Shown here: one piece after another, positions 10,399 to 20,258 of the stretch
Numbering within the stretch: position 1 is the stretch's first letter
How the letters are laid out: each line of letters begins with the position of its first letter
Assembly (NCBI RefSeq): GCF_024166365.1
Contig: NC_064841.1
Location: 29,008,001 to 29,072,000 of the forward strand
Reading direction: 5' to 3'
Source of the DNA: Elephas maximus indicus
Lineage: Eukaryota; Chordata; Mammalia; Proboscidea; Elephantidae
Length of the DNA: 64,000 bases
Notes under the pieces: generated by a model
Databases searched by the model: none
Told to the model about the DNA's origin: nothing
The model's input: the letters and a program-made list of their open reading frames with translations, nothing else
Position numbers and translations under genes: made by a program

Positions 10399-13300
10399 TT
10401 ATAATAGTGGTCTTATACAATATTTGTCCTTTTGCCTCTGACTCATTTCGCTCAGCATAATGCCTTCCAGGTTCCTCCATGTTATGAAATGTTTCACAGA
10501 TTCGTCACTGTTCTTTATCGATGCGTAGTATTCCATTGTGTGAATATACCACAATTTATTTACCCATTCATCCATTGATGGACACCTTGGGTGCTTCCAA
10601 CTTTTTGCTATTGTAAACAGAGCTGCAATAAACATGGGTGTGCATGTATCTGTGTGTACGAAGGCTCTTGTATCTCTAGGGTATATTCCTAGGAGTGGGA
10701 TTTCTGGGTTGTATGGTAGTTCTATTTCTAACTGTTTAAGATAACGCCAGATGGATTTCCAAAGTGGTTGTACCATTTTACATTCCCACCAGCAGTGTAT
10801 GAGAGTTCCAATCTCTCCGCAGCCTCTCCAACATTTATTATTTTGTGTTTTTTGGATTAATGCCAGCCTTGCTGGTGTGAGATGAAATCTCATCGTTGTT
10901 TTAATTTGCATTTCTCTAATGGCTAATGATCGAGAGCATTTTCTCATGTATCTGTTGGCTGCCTGAATATCTTCTTTAGTGAAATGTGTGTTCATATCCT
11001 TTGCCCACTTCTTGATTGGGTTGTTTGTCTTTTTGTGGTTGAGTTTTGACAGAATCATGTAGATTTTAGAGATCAGGCGCTGGTCAGAGATGTCATAGCT
11101 GAAAATTCTTTCCCAGTCTGTAGGTGGTCTTTTTACTCTATTGGAGAAGTCTTTAGATGAGCATAGGTGTTTGATTTTTAGGAGCTCCCAGTTATTGGGT
11201 TTCTCTTCATCATTTTTGGTAATGTTTTGTATTCTGTTTATACCTTGTATTAGGGCTCCTAGGGTTGTCCCAATTTTTTCTTCCATGATCTTTATCGTTT
11301 TAGTCTTTATGTTTAGGTCTTTGATCCACTTGGAGTTAGTTTTTGTGCATGGTGTGAGGTATGGGTCCTGTTTCATTCTTTTGCAAATGGATATCCAGTT
11401 ATGCCAGCACCATTTGTTAAAAAGGCTATCTTTTCCCCAGTTAATTGACACTGGTCCTTTGTCAAATATCAGCTGCTCATACATGGATGGATCTATGTCT
11501 GGGTTCTCAATTCTGTTCCATTGGTCTATGTGTCTGTTGTTGTACCAATACCAGGCTGTTTTGACTACTGTGGCTGTATAATAGGTTCTGAAGTCAGGTA
11601 AGGTGAGGCCTCCCACTTTCTTCTTCTTTTTCAGTAGTGCTTTGCTTATCCGGGGCTTCTTTCCCTTCCATATGAAATTGGTGATTTGTTTCTCTATCCC
11701 CTTAAAATATGACATTGGAATTTGGATCGGAAGTGCGTTAAATGTATAGATGGCTTTTGTTAGAATAGACATTTTTACTATGTTAAGTCTTCCTATCCAT
11801 GAGCAGGGTATGTTTTTCCACTTAAGTATGTCCTTTTGAATTTCTTGTAGTAGAGCTTTGTAGTTTTCTTTGTATAGGTCTTTTACATCCTTGGTAAGAT
11901 TTATTCCTAAGTATCTTATCTTCTTGGGGGCTACTGTGAATGGTATTGATTTGGTTATTTCCTCTTCGGTGTTCTTTTTGTTGATGTAGAGGAATCCAAG
12001 TGATTTTTGTATGTTTATTTTATAACCTGAGACTCTGCCAAACTCTTCTATTAGTTTCAGTAGTTTTCTGGAGGATTCCTTAGGGTTTTCTGTGTATATA
12101 ATCATGTCATCTGCAAACAGTGATAACTTTACTTCTTCCTTGCCAATCCGGATACCTTTTATTTCTTTGTCTAGCCTAATTGCCCTGGCTAGGACTTCAA
12201 GTACGATGTTGAATAAGAGTGGTGATAAAGGGCATCCTTGTCTGGTTCCCGTTCTCAAGGGAAATGCTTTCAGGTTCTCTCCATTTAGAGTGATATTGGC
12301 TGTTGGCTTTGCATAGATGCCCTTTATTATGTTGAGGAATTTTCCTTCAATTCCTATTTTGGTAAGAGTTTTTATCATGAATGGGTGTTGGACTTTGTCA
12401 AATGCCTTTTCTGCATCAATTGATAAGATCATGTGGTTTTTGTCTTTTGTTTTATTTATGAGATGGATTACATTAATGGTTTTTCTGATATTAAACCAGC
12501 CTTGCATACCTGGTATAAATCCCACTTGATCAGGGTGAATTATTTTTTTGATGTGTTGTTGGATTCTATTGGCTAGAATTTTGTTGAGGATTTTTGCATC
12601 AATATTCATGAGGGATATAGGTCTATAATTTTCTTTTTTTGTAATGTCTTTACCTGGTTTTGGTATCAGGGAGATGGTGGCTTCATAGAATGAGTTGGGT
12701 AGTATTCCGTCATTTTCTATGCTTTGGAATACCTTTAGTAGTAGTGGTGTTAATTCTTCTCTGAAAGTTTGGTAGAACTCTGCAGTGAAGCCGTCCGGAC
12801 CAGGGCTTTTTTTTGTTGGGAGTTTTTTGATTACCGTTTCAATCTCTTTTTTTGTTATGGGTCTATTTAGTTGTTCTACTTCTGAATGTGTTAGTTTAGG
12901 TAGGTAGTGTTTTTCCAGGAATTCATCCATTTCTTCTAGGTTTTCAAATTTGTTAGAGTACAATTTTTCATAATAATCGGAAATGATTCTTTTAATTTCA
13001 TTTGGTTCTGTTGTGATGTGGTCCTTCTCATTTCTTATTCGGGTTATTTGTTTCCTTTCCTGTATTTCTTTAGTCAGTCTAGCCAATGGTTTATCAATTT
13101 TGTTAATTTTTTCAAAGAACCAGCTTTTGGCTTTGTTAATTCTTTCAATTGTTTTTCTCTTCTCTAATTCATTTAGTTCAGCTCTAATTTTTATTATTTG
13201 TTTTCTTCTGGTGCCTGATGGATTCTTTTGTTGCTCAGTTTCTATTTGTTCAAGTTGTAGGGACAGTTCTCTGATTTTGGCTCTTTCTTCTTTTTGTATG

Positions 13301-14214
13301 TGTGCATTTATTGATATAAATTGGCCTCTGAGCACTGCTTTTGCTGTGTCCCAGAGGTTTTGATAGGAAGTGTTTTCATTCTCTTTGCTTTCTATGAATT
13401 TCCTTATTCCCTCCTTGATGTCTTCTATAACCCAGTCTTTTTTCAGGAGGGTGTTGTTCATTTTCCAAGTATTTGATTTCTTTTCCCTAGTTTTTCTGTT
13501 ATTGATCTCTAGTTTTATTGCCTTGTGGTCTGAGAAGATGCTTTGTAATATTTCGATGTTTTGGACTCTGCAAAGGTTTGTTTTATGACCTAATATGTGG
13601 TCTATTCTAGAGAATGTTCCATGTGCGCTAGAAAAAAAAGTATATTTTGCAGCAGTTGGGTGGAGAGTTCTGTATAAGTCAATGAGGTCAAGTTGGTTGA
13701 TTGTTGTAAGTAGATCTTCCGTGTCTCTGTTGAGCTTCTTACTGGATGTCCTGTCCTTCGCCGGAAGTGGTGTGTTGAAGTCTCCTACTATAATTGTGGA
13801 GGTATCTATCTCACTTTTCAAATCTGTTAAAATTTGATTTATGTATCTTGCAGCCCTGTCATTGGGTGCGTAAATATTTAATATGGTTATGTCTTCCTGA
13901 TCAATTGTCCCTTTTATCAGTATATAGTGTCCTTCTTTATCCTTTGTGGTGGATTTAAGTCTAAAGTCTATTTTGTCAGAAATTAATATTGCTACTCCTC
14001 TTCTTTTTTGCTTATTGTTTGCTTGATATACTTTTTTCCATCCTTTGAGTTTTAGTTTGTTTGTGTCTCTAAGTCTAAGGTGTGTCTCTTGTAGGCAGCA
14101 TATAGATGGATCGTGTTTCTTTATCCAGTCTGTGACTCTCTGTCTCTTTATTGGTGCATTTAGTCCATTTACATTCAGGGTAATTATAGATAAATAAGTT
14201 TTTAGTGCTGTCAT
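10399..14214 (-). CDS. L1 ORF2 protein: endonuclease and reverse transcriptase, open
   Basis: The 1,271-codon frame has no stop or frameshift; human L1 ORF2 is 1,275. The N-terminal apurinic-like endonuclease has N14, E43, D145, N147, D205, D229 and H230 at the same residue numbers as the human protein, in the contexts LNVNGLN, LQETHL, GDFNTPL, RIDHILG and SDHKA. The reverse transcriptase has [16 protein letters not shown] and the catalytic FADD near residue 700. A C-terminal Cys/His cluster (C-x3-C-x7-H-x4-C) precedes WWECK. The enzyme nicks DNA and copies L1 RNA into the genome in cis. The ATG overlaps the stop of a small upstream frame (ATGA). All catalytic residues I can check are present; activity is not shown by sequence alone. 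Confidence 0.93.
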   Translation of the reverse strand: MTALKTYLSIITLNVNGLNAPIKRQRVTDWIKKHDPSICCLQETHLRLRDTNKLKLKGWKKVYQANNKQKRRGVAILISDKIDFRLKSTTKDKEGHYILIKGTIDQEDITILNIYAPNDRAARYINQILTDLKSEIDTSTIIVGDFNTPLPAKDRTSSKKLNRDTEDLLTTINQLDLIDLYRTLHPTAAKYTFFSSAHGTFSRIDHILGHKTNLCRVQNIEILQSIFSDHKAIKLEINNRKTREKKSNTWKMNNTLLKKDWVIEDIKEGIRKFIESKENENTSYQNLWDTAKAVLRGQFISINAHIQKEERAKIRELSLQLEQIETEQQKNPSGTRRKQIIKIRAELNELEKRKTIERINKAKSWFFEKINKIDKPLARLTKEIQERKQITRIRNEKDHITTEPNEIKRIISDYYEKLYSNKFENLEEMDEFLEKHYLPKLTHSEVEQLNRPITKKEIETVIKKLPTKKSPGPDGFTAEFYQTFREELTPLLLKVFQSIENDGILPNSFYEATISLIPKPGKDITKKENYRPISLMNIDAKILNKILANRIQQHIKKIIHPDQVGFIPGMQGWFNIRKTINVIHLINKTKDKNHMILSIDAEKAFDKVQHPFMIKTLTKIGIEGKFLNIIKGIYAKPTANITLNGENLKAFPLRTGTRQGCPLSPLLFNIVLEVLARAIRLDKEIKGIRIGKEEVKLSLFADDMIIYTENPKESSRKLLKLIEEFGRVSGYKINIQKSLGFLYINKKNTEEEITKSIPFTVAPKKIRYLGINLTKDVKDLYKENYKALLQEIQKDILKWKNIPCSWIGRLNIVKMSILTKAIYTFNALPIQIPMSYFKGIEKQITNFIWKGKKPRISKALLKKKKKVGGLTLPDFRTYYTATVVKTAWYWYNNRHIDQWNRIENPDIDPSMYEQLIFDKGPVSINWGKDSLFNKWCWHNWISICKRMKQDPYLTPCTKTNSKWIKDLNIKTKTIKIMEEKIGTTLGALIQGINRIQNITKNDEEKPNNWELLKIKHLCSSKDFSNRVKRPPTDWERIFSYDISDQRLISKIYMILSKLNHKKTNNPIKKWAKDMNTHFTKEDIQAANRYMRKCSRSLAIREMQIKTTMRFHLTPARLALIQKTQNNKCWRGCGEIGTLIHCWWECKMVQPLWKSIWRYLKQLEIELPYNPEIPLLGIYPRDTRAFVHTDTCTPMFIAALFTIAKSWKHPRCPSMDEWVNKLWYIHTMEYYASIKNSDESVKHFITWRNLEGIMLSEMSQRQKDKYCIRPLL

Positions 14215-14489
14215 TTTGATGCCTTTTTATGTGTGTTGTTGACAATTTCATTTTTCCACATACTTTTTTGTGCTGAGGCGTTTTTCTTAGTAAATTGTGA
14301 GATCCTCATTTTCATAGTGCTTGACTTTTTGTTAGTTGAGTCGTTACGTTTTTCTTGGTTTTTATCTTGAGTTATAGAGTTGTTATACCTTTTTGTGGTT
14401 ACCTTAATATTTACCCCTATTTTTCTAAGTAAAAACCTAACTTGTATTGTTCTATATCGCCTTGTATCACTCTCCATATGGCAGTTCAA
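14211..14489 (-). other. Small open frame in the L1 ORF1-ORF2 spacer
   Basis: A 92-codon frame rich in Lys, Asn, Thr and Ser lies between ORF1 and ORF2. Its TGA stop overlaps the ORF2 start as ATGA. The inner Met (14,475-14,477) and the stop align with a homologous 86-codon frame at 52,529-52,789 in an older L1, and the two lengths differ by two whole codons; both contain an (I/M)GVN(I/F)KV core. Long A-rich spacers are known in old mammalian L1s and A-rich sense strands are poor in stops, so this may be chance. No function is claimed. Confidence 0.3.
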
Positions 14490-14672
14490 TGCCTCCTGTA
14501 TTTAGTCCCTCTTTTTGATTATTGTGATCTTTTACCTATTGACGTCCATGATTCCGTTATGTGTATTTTTTTTTTTTAATTAATCGTAATTTGTTTGTTT
14601 TTGTGATTTCCCTATTTGAGTTGATATCAGGACGTTCTGTTTTGTGACCTTGTGTTGTGCTGATATCTGATA

Positions 14673-15857
14673 TTATTGGTTCTCTGACCAAACATTATCC
14701 TTTAGTATTTCTTGTAGCTTTGGTTTGGTTTTTGCAAATTCTCTAAACTTGTGTTTGTCTGCAAATATCTTAATTTCGCCTTCATATTTCAGAGAGAGTT
14801 TTGCTGGATATATGATCCTTGGCTGGCAGTTTTTCTCCTTCAGTGTTCTGTATATGTCGTCCCATTCCCTTCTTGCCTGCATGGTTTCTGCTGAGTAGTC
14901 AGAACATATTCTTACTGATTCTCCCTTGAAGGAAACCTTTCTTTTCTCCCTGGCTGCTTTTAAAATTTTCTGTTTATCTTTGGTTTTGGTGAGTTTGATG
15001 ATAATATGTCTTGGTGTTTTTCTTTTTGTATCAATCTTAAATGGGGTTCGATGAGCATCTTGGATAGATATCCTTTCGTCTTTCATGATGTCAGGGAAGT
15101 TTTCTGTCAGGAATTCTTCAACTATTTTCTGCAAATATCTTAATTTCGCCTTCATATTTCAGAGAGAGTTTTGCTGGATATATGATCCTTGGCTGGCAGT
15201 TTTTCTCCTTCAGTGTTCTGTATATGTCGTCCCATTCCCTTCTTGCCTGCATGGTTTCTGCTGAGTAGTCAGAACATATTCTTACTGATTCTCCCTTGAA
15301 GGAAACCTTTCTTTTCCCTGTTCTTGGACTCCAATCACCCGCAGGTTATCCTTCTTGATAGAGTCCCACATAATTCTTAGGGCTTCTTCATTTTTTTTAA
15401 TTCTTTTATCTGATTTTTTTTCAGCTATGTTGGTGTCGATTCCCTGGTCCTCCAGATGTCCCAGTCTGCATTCTAATTGCTCGAGTCTGCCCCTCTGACT
15501 TCCTAGTGTGTTGTCTAATTCTGTAATTTTATTGTTAATCTTTTGGATTTCTACATGTTGTCTCTCTATGGATTCTTGCAACTTATTAATTTTTCCAGTA
15601 TGTTCTTGAATAATCTTTTTGAGTTCTTCAACAGTTTTATCAGTGTGTTCCTTGGCTTTTTCTGCAGTTATCCTAATTTCATTTGTGATATCATTAAGCA
15701 TTCTGTAAGTTAGTTTTTTATATTCTGTATCTGATAATTCCAAGATTGTATCTTCATTTGGGAAAGATTTTGATTCTTTTGTTTGGGGGGTTGGAGAAGC
15801 TGTCATGGTCTGCTTCTTTAAGTGGTTTGATATGGATTGTTGTCTCCGAGCCATCAC
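14673..15857 (-). pseudogene. L1 ORF1 (RNA-binding chaperone), broken by internal duplication
   Basis: The N-terminal half (15,282-15,857, starting MMARRQQ) holds a long heptad-patterned coiled coil and runs to the conserved LRVIGV segment. The C-terminal half (14,673-15,155) resumes in another frame with the IVEEFLTENFP, AHRTPF, PRHIIIKL and ARREWDD motifs of the RRM-like and C-terminal domains. Between them sits a second copy of part of the C-terminal coding sequence (15,128-15,316), which brings in a stop after 191 codons. ORF1 protein trimerises and packages L1 RNA with ORF2 protein; this copy cannot make a normal one. Whole length would be near the usual 330-340 residues without the break. 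Confidence 0.9.
15128..15316 (-). repeat. 189-bp duplicated segment inside L1 ORF1
   Basis: Identical, base for base as far as I can read, to 14,758-14,946; offset 370 bases, with 181 unique bases between. It copies the coding sequence of the ORF1 RRM/C-terminal region (SFKGESVRIC to AETMQARREWDD and beyond) into the earlier LRVIGV-IVEEF junction. Comparison with the older L1 at 53.4 kb shows that the junction normally has only about 30 bases here, so this is an extra copy with a small loss at the join. Confidence 0.9.
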
Positions 15858-16896
15858 TGGGAAACTAGTTTTTCCAGAAAATCTGCTAAAAAAAAATGCA
15901 GTCCGATCCCTATCAGAGTTCTCCCTCTGGCTCAGGCTATTCAGATGTTAATGAAGCCGCCTGGGGAGGGTGGGGGAGGGAACAGAGAGATAGGAGAGTA
16001 GCACCTCAGAATATAGCCAGAGTTGCTTGTCTTGCTTGGAATGACTATCATATCTGAGACTCCTGTGGGGCGCATTGCCTATGTGTGCTGGCTGTGTGGA
16101 GATTTCCCCCAGGGGGTCTGGCCCGCTGGAGTCACGGTCAGATCCTCCACTTCCAGCCCCACACCCAGCGTCAAGGCTCCCCTACTGGGACGGTGCACTC
16201 TCGACTCCAAAATCAGTCGCTGCCTCCCGGGGACTTCTTGTCCCTCCAGCCGCGTGGCCGTGCCGCCTCCAAGAACCAGTTGGGCCTCCTCCCGGGGTTA
16301 GTTCAGATGGGTGGAGCAGGTCCCCGTGCTTGTGCCGTGACCGAGTGTCCCGGCTGGGACGCTGTTCTCCCCGCTCCAATACCAGTCGCTGCCTCCCAGG
16401 GACTTCTCCTACCGGCTGCGTCCCACGCCGCCCACGCGACCGGGCTGGTCCCCTTCCCGGGGTTAGTTCAGGAGGGTGGAGCAACTCTTCGTGTTTATGC
16501 CGTACCTGTGTCCAGTCCAAATCCCTGTGGGACGGTTCCCCGGCTCGGACGCTGCTCTTTCTGCTCCAAGACCAGTCACTGCCTCCCGGGGACTTCTCCT
16601 ACCGGCTGCGTCCCACGCCGCCCGTGGAACCGGGTGGTCCCCCTCCCGGGGTTAGTTCGGGGGGGTGGAGCCGCTCTCTGTGCTTGTGCCGTACCTGACT
16701 GGTACGCTGGCTCCAAGCTCTGGAAACAATCGCTGCTTCCCTGTATTAGTTCGTTCTCCGTCTCTAAATCTGTGTTTGTTGTTCAGGGTTCGTAGATTGT
16801 TATGTATGTGATCGATTCACTTGTTTTTCCGTGTCTTTGTTGTAAGAGGGATCCGAGGTAGCGTCTGCCTAGTCCGCCATCTTGGCTCCGCCCCCC
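15858..16896 (-). promoter_or_regulatory. L1 5'UTR / internal promoter, CpG-rich with degenerate repeats
   Basis: About 1.04 kb of GC- and CpG-rich sequence, unlike the AT-rich flanks. A GCCATCTT motif at 16,876-16,883 reads AAGATGGC in the element's sense at positions 14-21, where human L1 has its YY1 site. Repeated blocks carry CCAxxxCAGTC(G/A)CTGCCTCCC and GGGGTTAGTTC. This is the place of the L1 promoter; promoter strength in this species is not visible from the sequence. Confidence 0.8.
16207..16740 (-). repeat. Degenerate tandem repeats in the young L1 5'UTR
   Basis: The block beginning CCAA..CAGTCGCTGCCTCCC occurs at 16,207, 16,376 and 16,566, with a shorter partial at 16,713. The GGGGTTAGTTC block occurs at 16,294, 16,459 and 16,648. 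Units are therefore about 165-190 bases. Copies two and three are most alike. This resembles the tandem promoter monomers of rodent L1, though the sequence is different. Confidence 0.8.
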
Positions 16897-16909
16897 AAAA
16901 AAATATTTT
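16897..16909. repeat. Target-site duplication, 5' side of the full-length L1
   Basis: AAAAAAATATTTT, identical to 9,388-9,400. It abuts the run of C that is the complement of the element's 5' G run, so the 5' end appears complete. Confidence 0.9.
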
Positions 16910-17341
16910 AAAACTTCATTTTTGCTCTATTAACAATAACTCAGGGTGTTTGTTCTGCTTGCTTATTGAAGTTGGTGCCTCTCTCTCAATAGTAATACTT
17001 TTCTACCAGTGATGGGTGGTGATTTGGAGTTGTCTGCCTGTCTTAATATTTGGAGCCCTCATTTGCCTATCTGTGGTGCCAATTCTGAGTGTTTGTTTTG
17101 CTGATTGTGGCGGGAAGGTGGGCAGGACAGGGCATGACCTAGCGCAGGGCATGCAGGTAGTTTACCTGTATGTGAAGGAGTGGTCCCATTTCTCCTGGCA
17201 ATTGGTGAGCAGTTCGTTGGGGTGCTTGCTACTCTACCTCTTTGGCCCACGCACTCACACTCACAGAGAGTGTCTATAGAGACTGGGGGTGGACATGTCC
17301 ACGTGCTGAGCCTCATTATCCTCCTTAATTTTATTGACAGC
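16910..17341. other. Intergenic, nothing recognised
   Basis: Moderate GC, no clear repeat. Overlapping short frames on both strands show no family signature. Confidence 0.5.
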
Positions 17342-17725
17342 ACTTGTTGTCAGTTGCTCTTGTGTCAGCTCCATCTCATGGTGACCCTGTGTACAAACAA
17401 ACAAAATGTTGCCTGGTCCTGCTTCATCCTCATGATTGTTGGTATGCTTGAGTCCATTGTTACGGGCACTGTATTTTGAATGGCTTCCAACCAAGGGGGC
17501 TCATCTTTCAGCACTGTATTGGACAATATTCTGTTGTGGTCAATAGTGTTTTCACTGACTACTTTTTGGAAGAGAGTGCCAGGCCTTTTTTCCTAGTCTG
17601 TCTCAGTTTGAAGCTCTGCTGAAACTGGTCCACCATGAGTGACCTTGCTGTTATTTGAAATATTGGTGGCAGTTTCCAGCATTAGAGCAATATGTCAGCC
17701 ACTACAGCATAACAAACTGACATAG
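17342..17725 (-). mobile_element. Diverged RTE-related repeat, antisense
   Basis: The first 130 bases (TTGTTGTCAGTTGCTCTTGT.. CTGGTCCTGCTTCATCCTC.. TATGCTTGAGTCCATTGTT) align with the RTE 3' ends at 2,880 and 6,197. After about 17,475 the sequence (GGCTTCCAACCAAGGGGGCTC.. AGCTCTGCTGAAAC) no longer matches them, so it may be a different RTE subfamily or a derived non-autonomous repeat. Confidence 0.6.
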
Positions 17726-17895
17726 CACTTACCACTATCTAAAATAATCTTAGCAACTGATAATTTATTTATGAGTTTGTTGTTTGCCTCTGTGAAGGCA
17801 AGGATTTTACATTATCCAAGGCATCATCTCCAGGACTTAGAAACTGCACCTTGCACAAAGTGATCCATATATTTTTTTGAATGAATAAGATAATG
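17726..17895 (+). mobile_element. L2 LINE 3' end fragment
   Basis: TTGCCTCTGTGAAGGCAAGGA, CATCTCCAGGACTTAG and a TTTTTTGAATGAATAA end follow the L2 3' end pattern. Confidence 0.5.
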
Positions 17896-18100
17896 AACTA
17901 ATGCAGTTCTTAGTTACCGTGATGAATGCGCCTTTTTCCTTATATTCATTGCCTCTGAGCTTGAATCTGCCCCAACTGTCACCGTAGTCCAACCCCACAC
18001 AGTTTAGGTTTGTGGCTCCACAGGCAATCCAACTCTGCCTGCTTTATATAATCTGTATAATCTAAGAAGTTCTCTGAAATACTGGACCACTGATGCTGCT

Positions 18101-18704
18101 TGTCTTCTAGAACTTTTTTTTTGGTCACCTTTTAAAAAATTGTGTTTTAAATGAAGGTTTACAGAGCAAATTAGTTTCTCATTAAACAATTAATACACAC
18201 ATTGTTTTGTGATATTGCTTGCCAACCCTACGATGTGCCAACACTCTCCCCTTCTCTACCTTGGGTTCCCATTATCAGCTTTCCTGTACCCACCTGCCTT
18301 CTCGTCCTTGCCCCTGGATTGGTATGCCTTTTTAGTCTCGCTTTGCTTTATGGGCCTGTCTTTGGCTGAAGGGTGAATACCAGGAGTGATTTCAGTACTG
18401 AGTTAAAAGGGTGTCCAGGGGCCATACTCTTGGAGTTTCTCCAGTCTCTATCAGACCGTTAAGTCTGGTCTTTTTCTGAGTTAGAATTTTGTTCTGCATT
18501 TTTCTCCAGCTCTCTCTGGGACCCTCTATTGTGATCCCTCTCAGAGTAGTTGGCGGTGGTAGCCGGGCACCATCTAGTTGTGGTGGACTCAGTCTGGTGG
18601 AGGCCCTGGTGGTTGTGGTCCATTAGTCCTTTGGACTAGTCTTTCCCTTGTGTCTTGGTTTTTTTCCTTATTCTCCCTTGCTCCAGACGGATGTCTTCTA
18701 GAAC
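18101..18704 (-). mobile_element. 5'-truncated L1 (3' end only) with perfect TSD
   Basis: The body 18,114-18,691 is an older relative of the L1 3'UTR at 9,401-10,050 (CAGTCTCTATCAGACCGTTAAG, GCCGGGCACCATCTAG blocks). TGTCTTCTAGAAC stands at 18,101-18,113 and again at 18,692-18,704. The T-run at 18,114 is the complement of the poly-A tail. Confidence 0.9.
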
Positions 18705-18904
18705 CTTGATGAATTTTAAAGATTTTTTTCTTCTTTAAAGAATATCTAGGGATTTGTGGTGATAGAAGATACAGGGGGTTTGCTTTTGGAAACTCCACAG
18801 TAGTGTTTCTGATTTCCAAAATGTGGTACATAGATTCAATATTGAATAACATTTACCCTAATAAGGAGAACATAATCCCCTTTGAGCTCCTCTTTCTTGT
18901 TTAT

Positions 18905-19235
18905 AATTTTAAAAATATAAAAATATTTCAAATAAACAGAACAATACAGAGAACACTATAATGAATACCCATTACTAATAATCCAGATTTAACAATTCCA
19001 AACATTTTGCCATGTTTGCTTGGTCTTTCTTTTTTTATAAATAAACTAAATGTCATTGTTGAAGTCTTCTCTTTCTTCCATTCCTTTCTCCCTTCTCACT
19101 ATCTTTTAGTTGACCTGTATCCTTCCTGTCTGTGTCCATGCTTTTTATAGTTTACTACATATTTATATAGACATAAACATATTGGTCTTCAGACTTTAAA
19201 ACCATACATAATGGTATCAACTATCTCAGTCTTTA
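18905..19235 (-). mobile_element. Old L1 3' end remnant
   Basis: CAGAACAATACAGAGAACACTATAATG and AACATTTTGCCATGTTTGC are like antisense ends of old L1M/L1ME elements. Low certainty on family and strand. Confidence 0.4.
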
Positions 19236-19600
19236 AGATTAAACTAAGGAGGAAAATCTCACTTTGGTTCAAGTCTTGAATGCCTTTTCTGGCATTTGCT
19301 AATCTCTCTCTTAACAAAGTAAAGGCAGACCCTCAGGCTAAAAGCCTGGGGCAGGCAATGACTAAAAAAAAAACCAGCTAGCTAGAATTTAATAATAATA
19401 CTGCTTTATTTTCCATTATTTTTATTTTAATGGTATTCTTTTTTGTTTTTTGCAAGCTTTCCATTTACAGTAGCAATTTACGCTTCCTTTTAGATTAAAT
19501 GTAAGAAAAAAGAAATGTATCAATTAAAAAAAAATGTTAATAACAACAGTAAGGCAGCACACAGACCTGGCAAAAAATTATGAAAGTAGCACTGGAATGG
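19236..19600. other. Intergenic, nothing recognised
   Basis: AT-rich; no gene or clear repeat. Confidence 0.4.
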
Positions 19601-19609
19601 TTGAAATTT

Positions 19610-19780
19610 GTTACACACTTGACCTACAGGGTAAAGTTCGAGCTCTTCCAGGGAGCATACAAAGCAGTACCTGATCTGACCGCTGCTGGCCTCTCCAGCC
19701 TTAAGTCACCATTCTTCCTTCACCTCCAGCAGTACAAACAGCTCGGAATTTCCCCCTCCTCTTCATCATCGATGGCACTA
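19610..19780 (+). mobile_element. L2 LINE fragment
   Basis: GGGTAAAGTTCGAGCTCTTCC, GTACCTGATCTGACCGCTGC and GGCCTCTCCAGCC follow the L2 3' region in order. Confidence 0.6.
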
Positions 19781-19800
19781 GTTTTTTTTTTTTTTTTTTC

Positions 19801-19998
19801 TTCATCAGTGACGCAATGGTTAAGTGCTTGGCTGCTAACTGAAAGGTGGGCAGTTCAAAACCACTAGTCGCTCTGCAGGAAGAAGATGTGGCAGTCTGCT
19901 TCCGTAAAGATTACAGCCTTGTGAACCCTATGGGGCAGTTCAGGTCTGTCCTATAGGGTCGCTATGAATTGGAATCAACTCGACAGCAACTGGTTTCA
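19801..19998 (+). repeat. AfroSINE preceded by an 18-T run
   Basis: GACGCAATGGTTAAGTGCTTGGC head, GAAGAAGATGTGGCAGTCTGC body and a TCGACAGCAACTGG tail. Confidence 0.88.
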
Positions 19999-20042
19999 AT
20001 GTCCTGTAAGTCAAGAAACCATAACTTACGGAGTTTATCTTT

Positions 20043-20258
20043 AGGAACCCTGGTGGCACAGTGGTTAAGCGCTCAGCTGTGAACCAAAAAGTCGAAAGGT
20101 GGAACCCACAAGCTGCTTGGCAGAAGAAAGATGTGGCAGTTTGCTTCCTTAACGATTTCAGCCTTGGAAATCTTATGCAGCAGTTCTACTCTGTCCTATA
20201 TGGAGAGTTCTACCCTGTCCAAATGGACTTGACTGCAATGGGTGTGTGTGTGTTTTTA
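20043..20258 (+). repeat. AfroSINE with duplicated tail segment
   Basis: AGGAACCCTGGTGGCACAGTGG head and the full body. The stretch GTTCTACTCTGTCC / GTTCTACCCTGTCC occurs twice near 20,183 and 20,207, a small internal duplication. Confidence 0.88.

Larger units (their letters stand above)
9401..16896 (-). mobile_element. Full-length young L1 LINE with perfect TSD
   Basis: Read on the - strand this is a complete L1: a GC-rich 5'UTR, ORF1, a 458-base spacer, ORF2, a 3'UTR of about 1 kb with a G-rich tract, an AATAAA signal and a short A-rich tail. The 5' end begins GGGGGGCGGAGCCAAGATGG, very like the human L1 start. A 13-base direct repeat AAAAAAATATTTT flanks it exactly, at 9,388-9,400 and 16,897-16,909. 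The 5' flank in the element's sense reads TTTT/AAAA, the L1 endonuclease target. Total about 7.5 kb. The perfect TSD and intact ORF2 point to a recent insertion in evolutionary terms, though ORF1 is broken. Confidence 0.95.

Noticed and set aside
11141-13837. Open frames of 70-146 codons on the + strand opposite L1 ORF2.
   Set aside because: They are antisense shadows of an intact 1,271-codon frame and have no family signature.
16075-16795. Overlapping 207- and 236-codon frames antisense to the L1 5'UTR, recalling primate ORF0.
   Set aside because: GC-rich sequence is poor in stops, and two of the repeat spacings (169 and 190) are not multiples of three, so the repeats fall in different frames. 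No start context or splice evidence.
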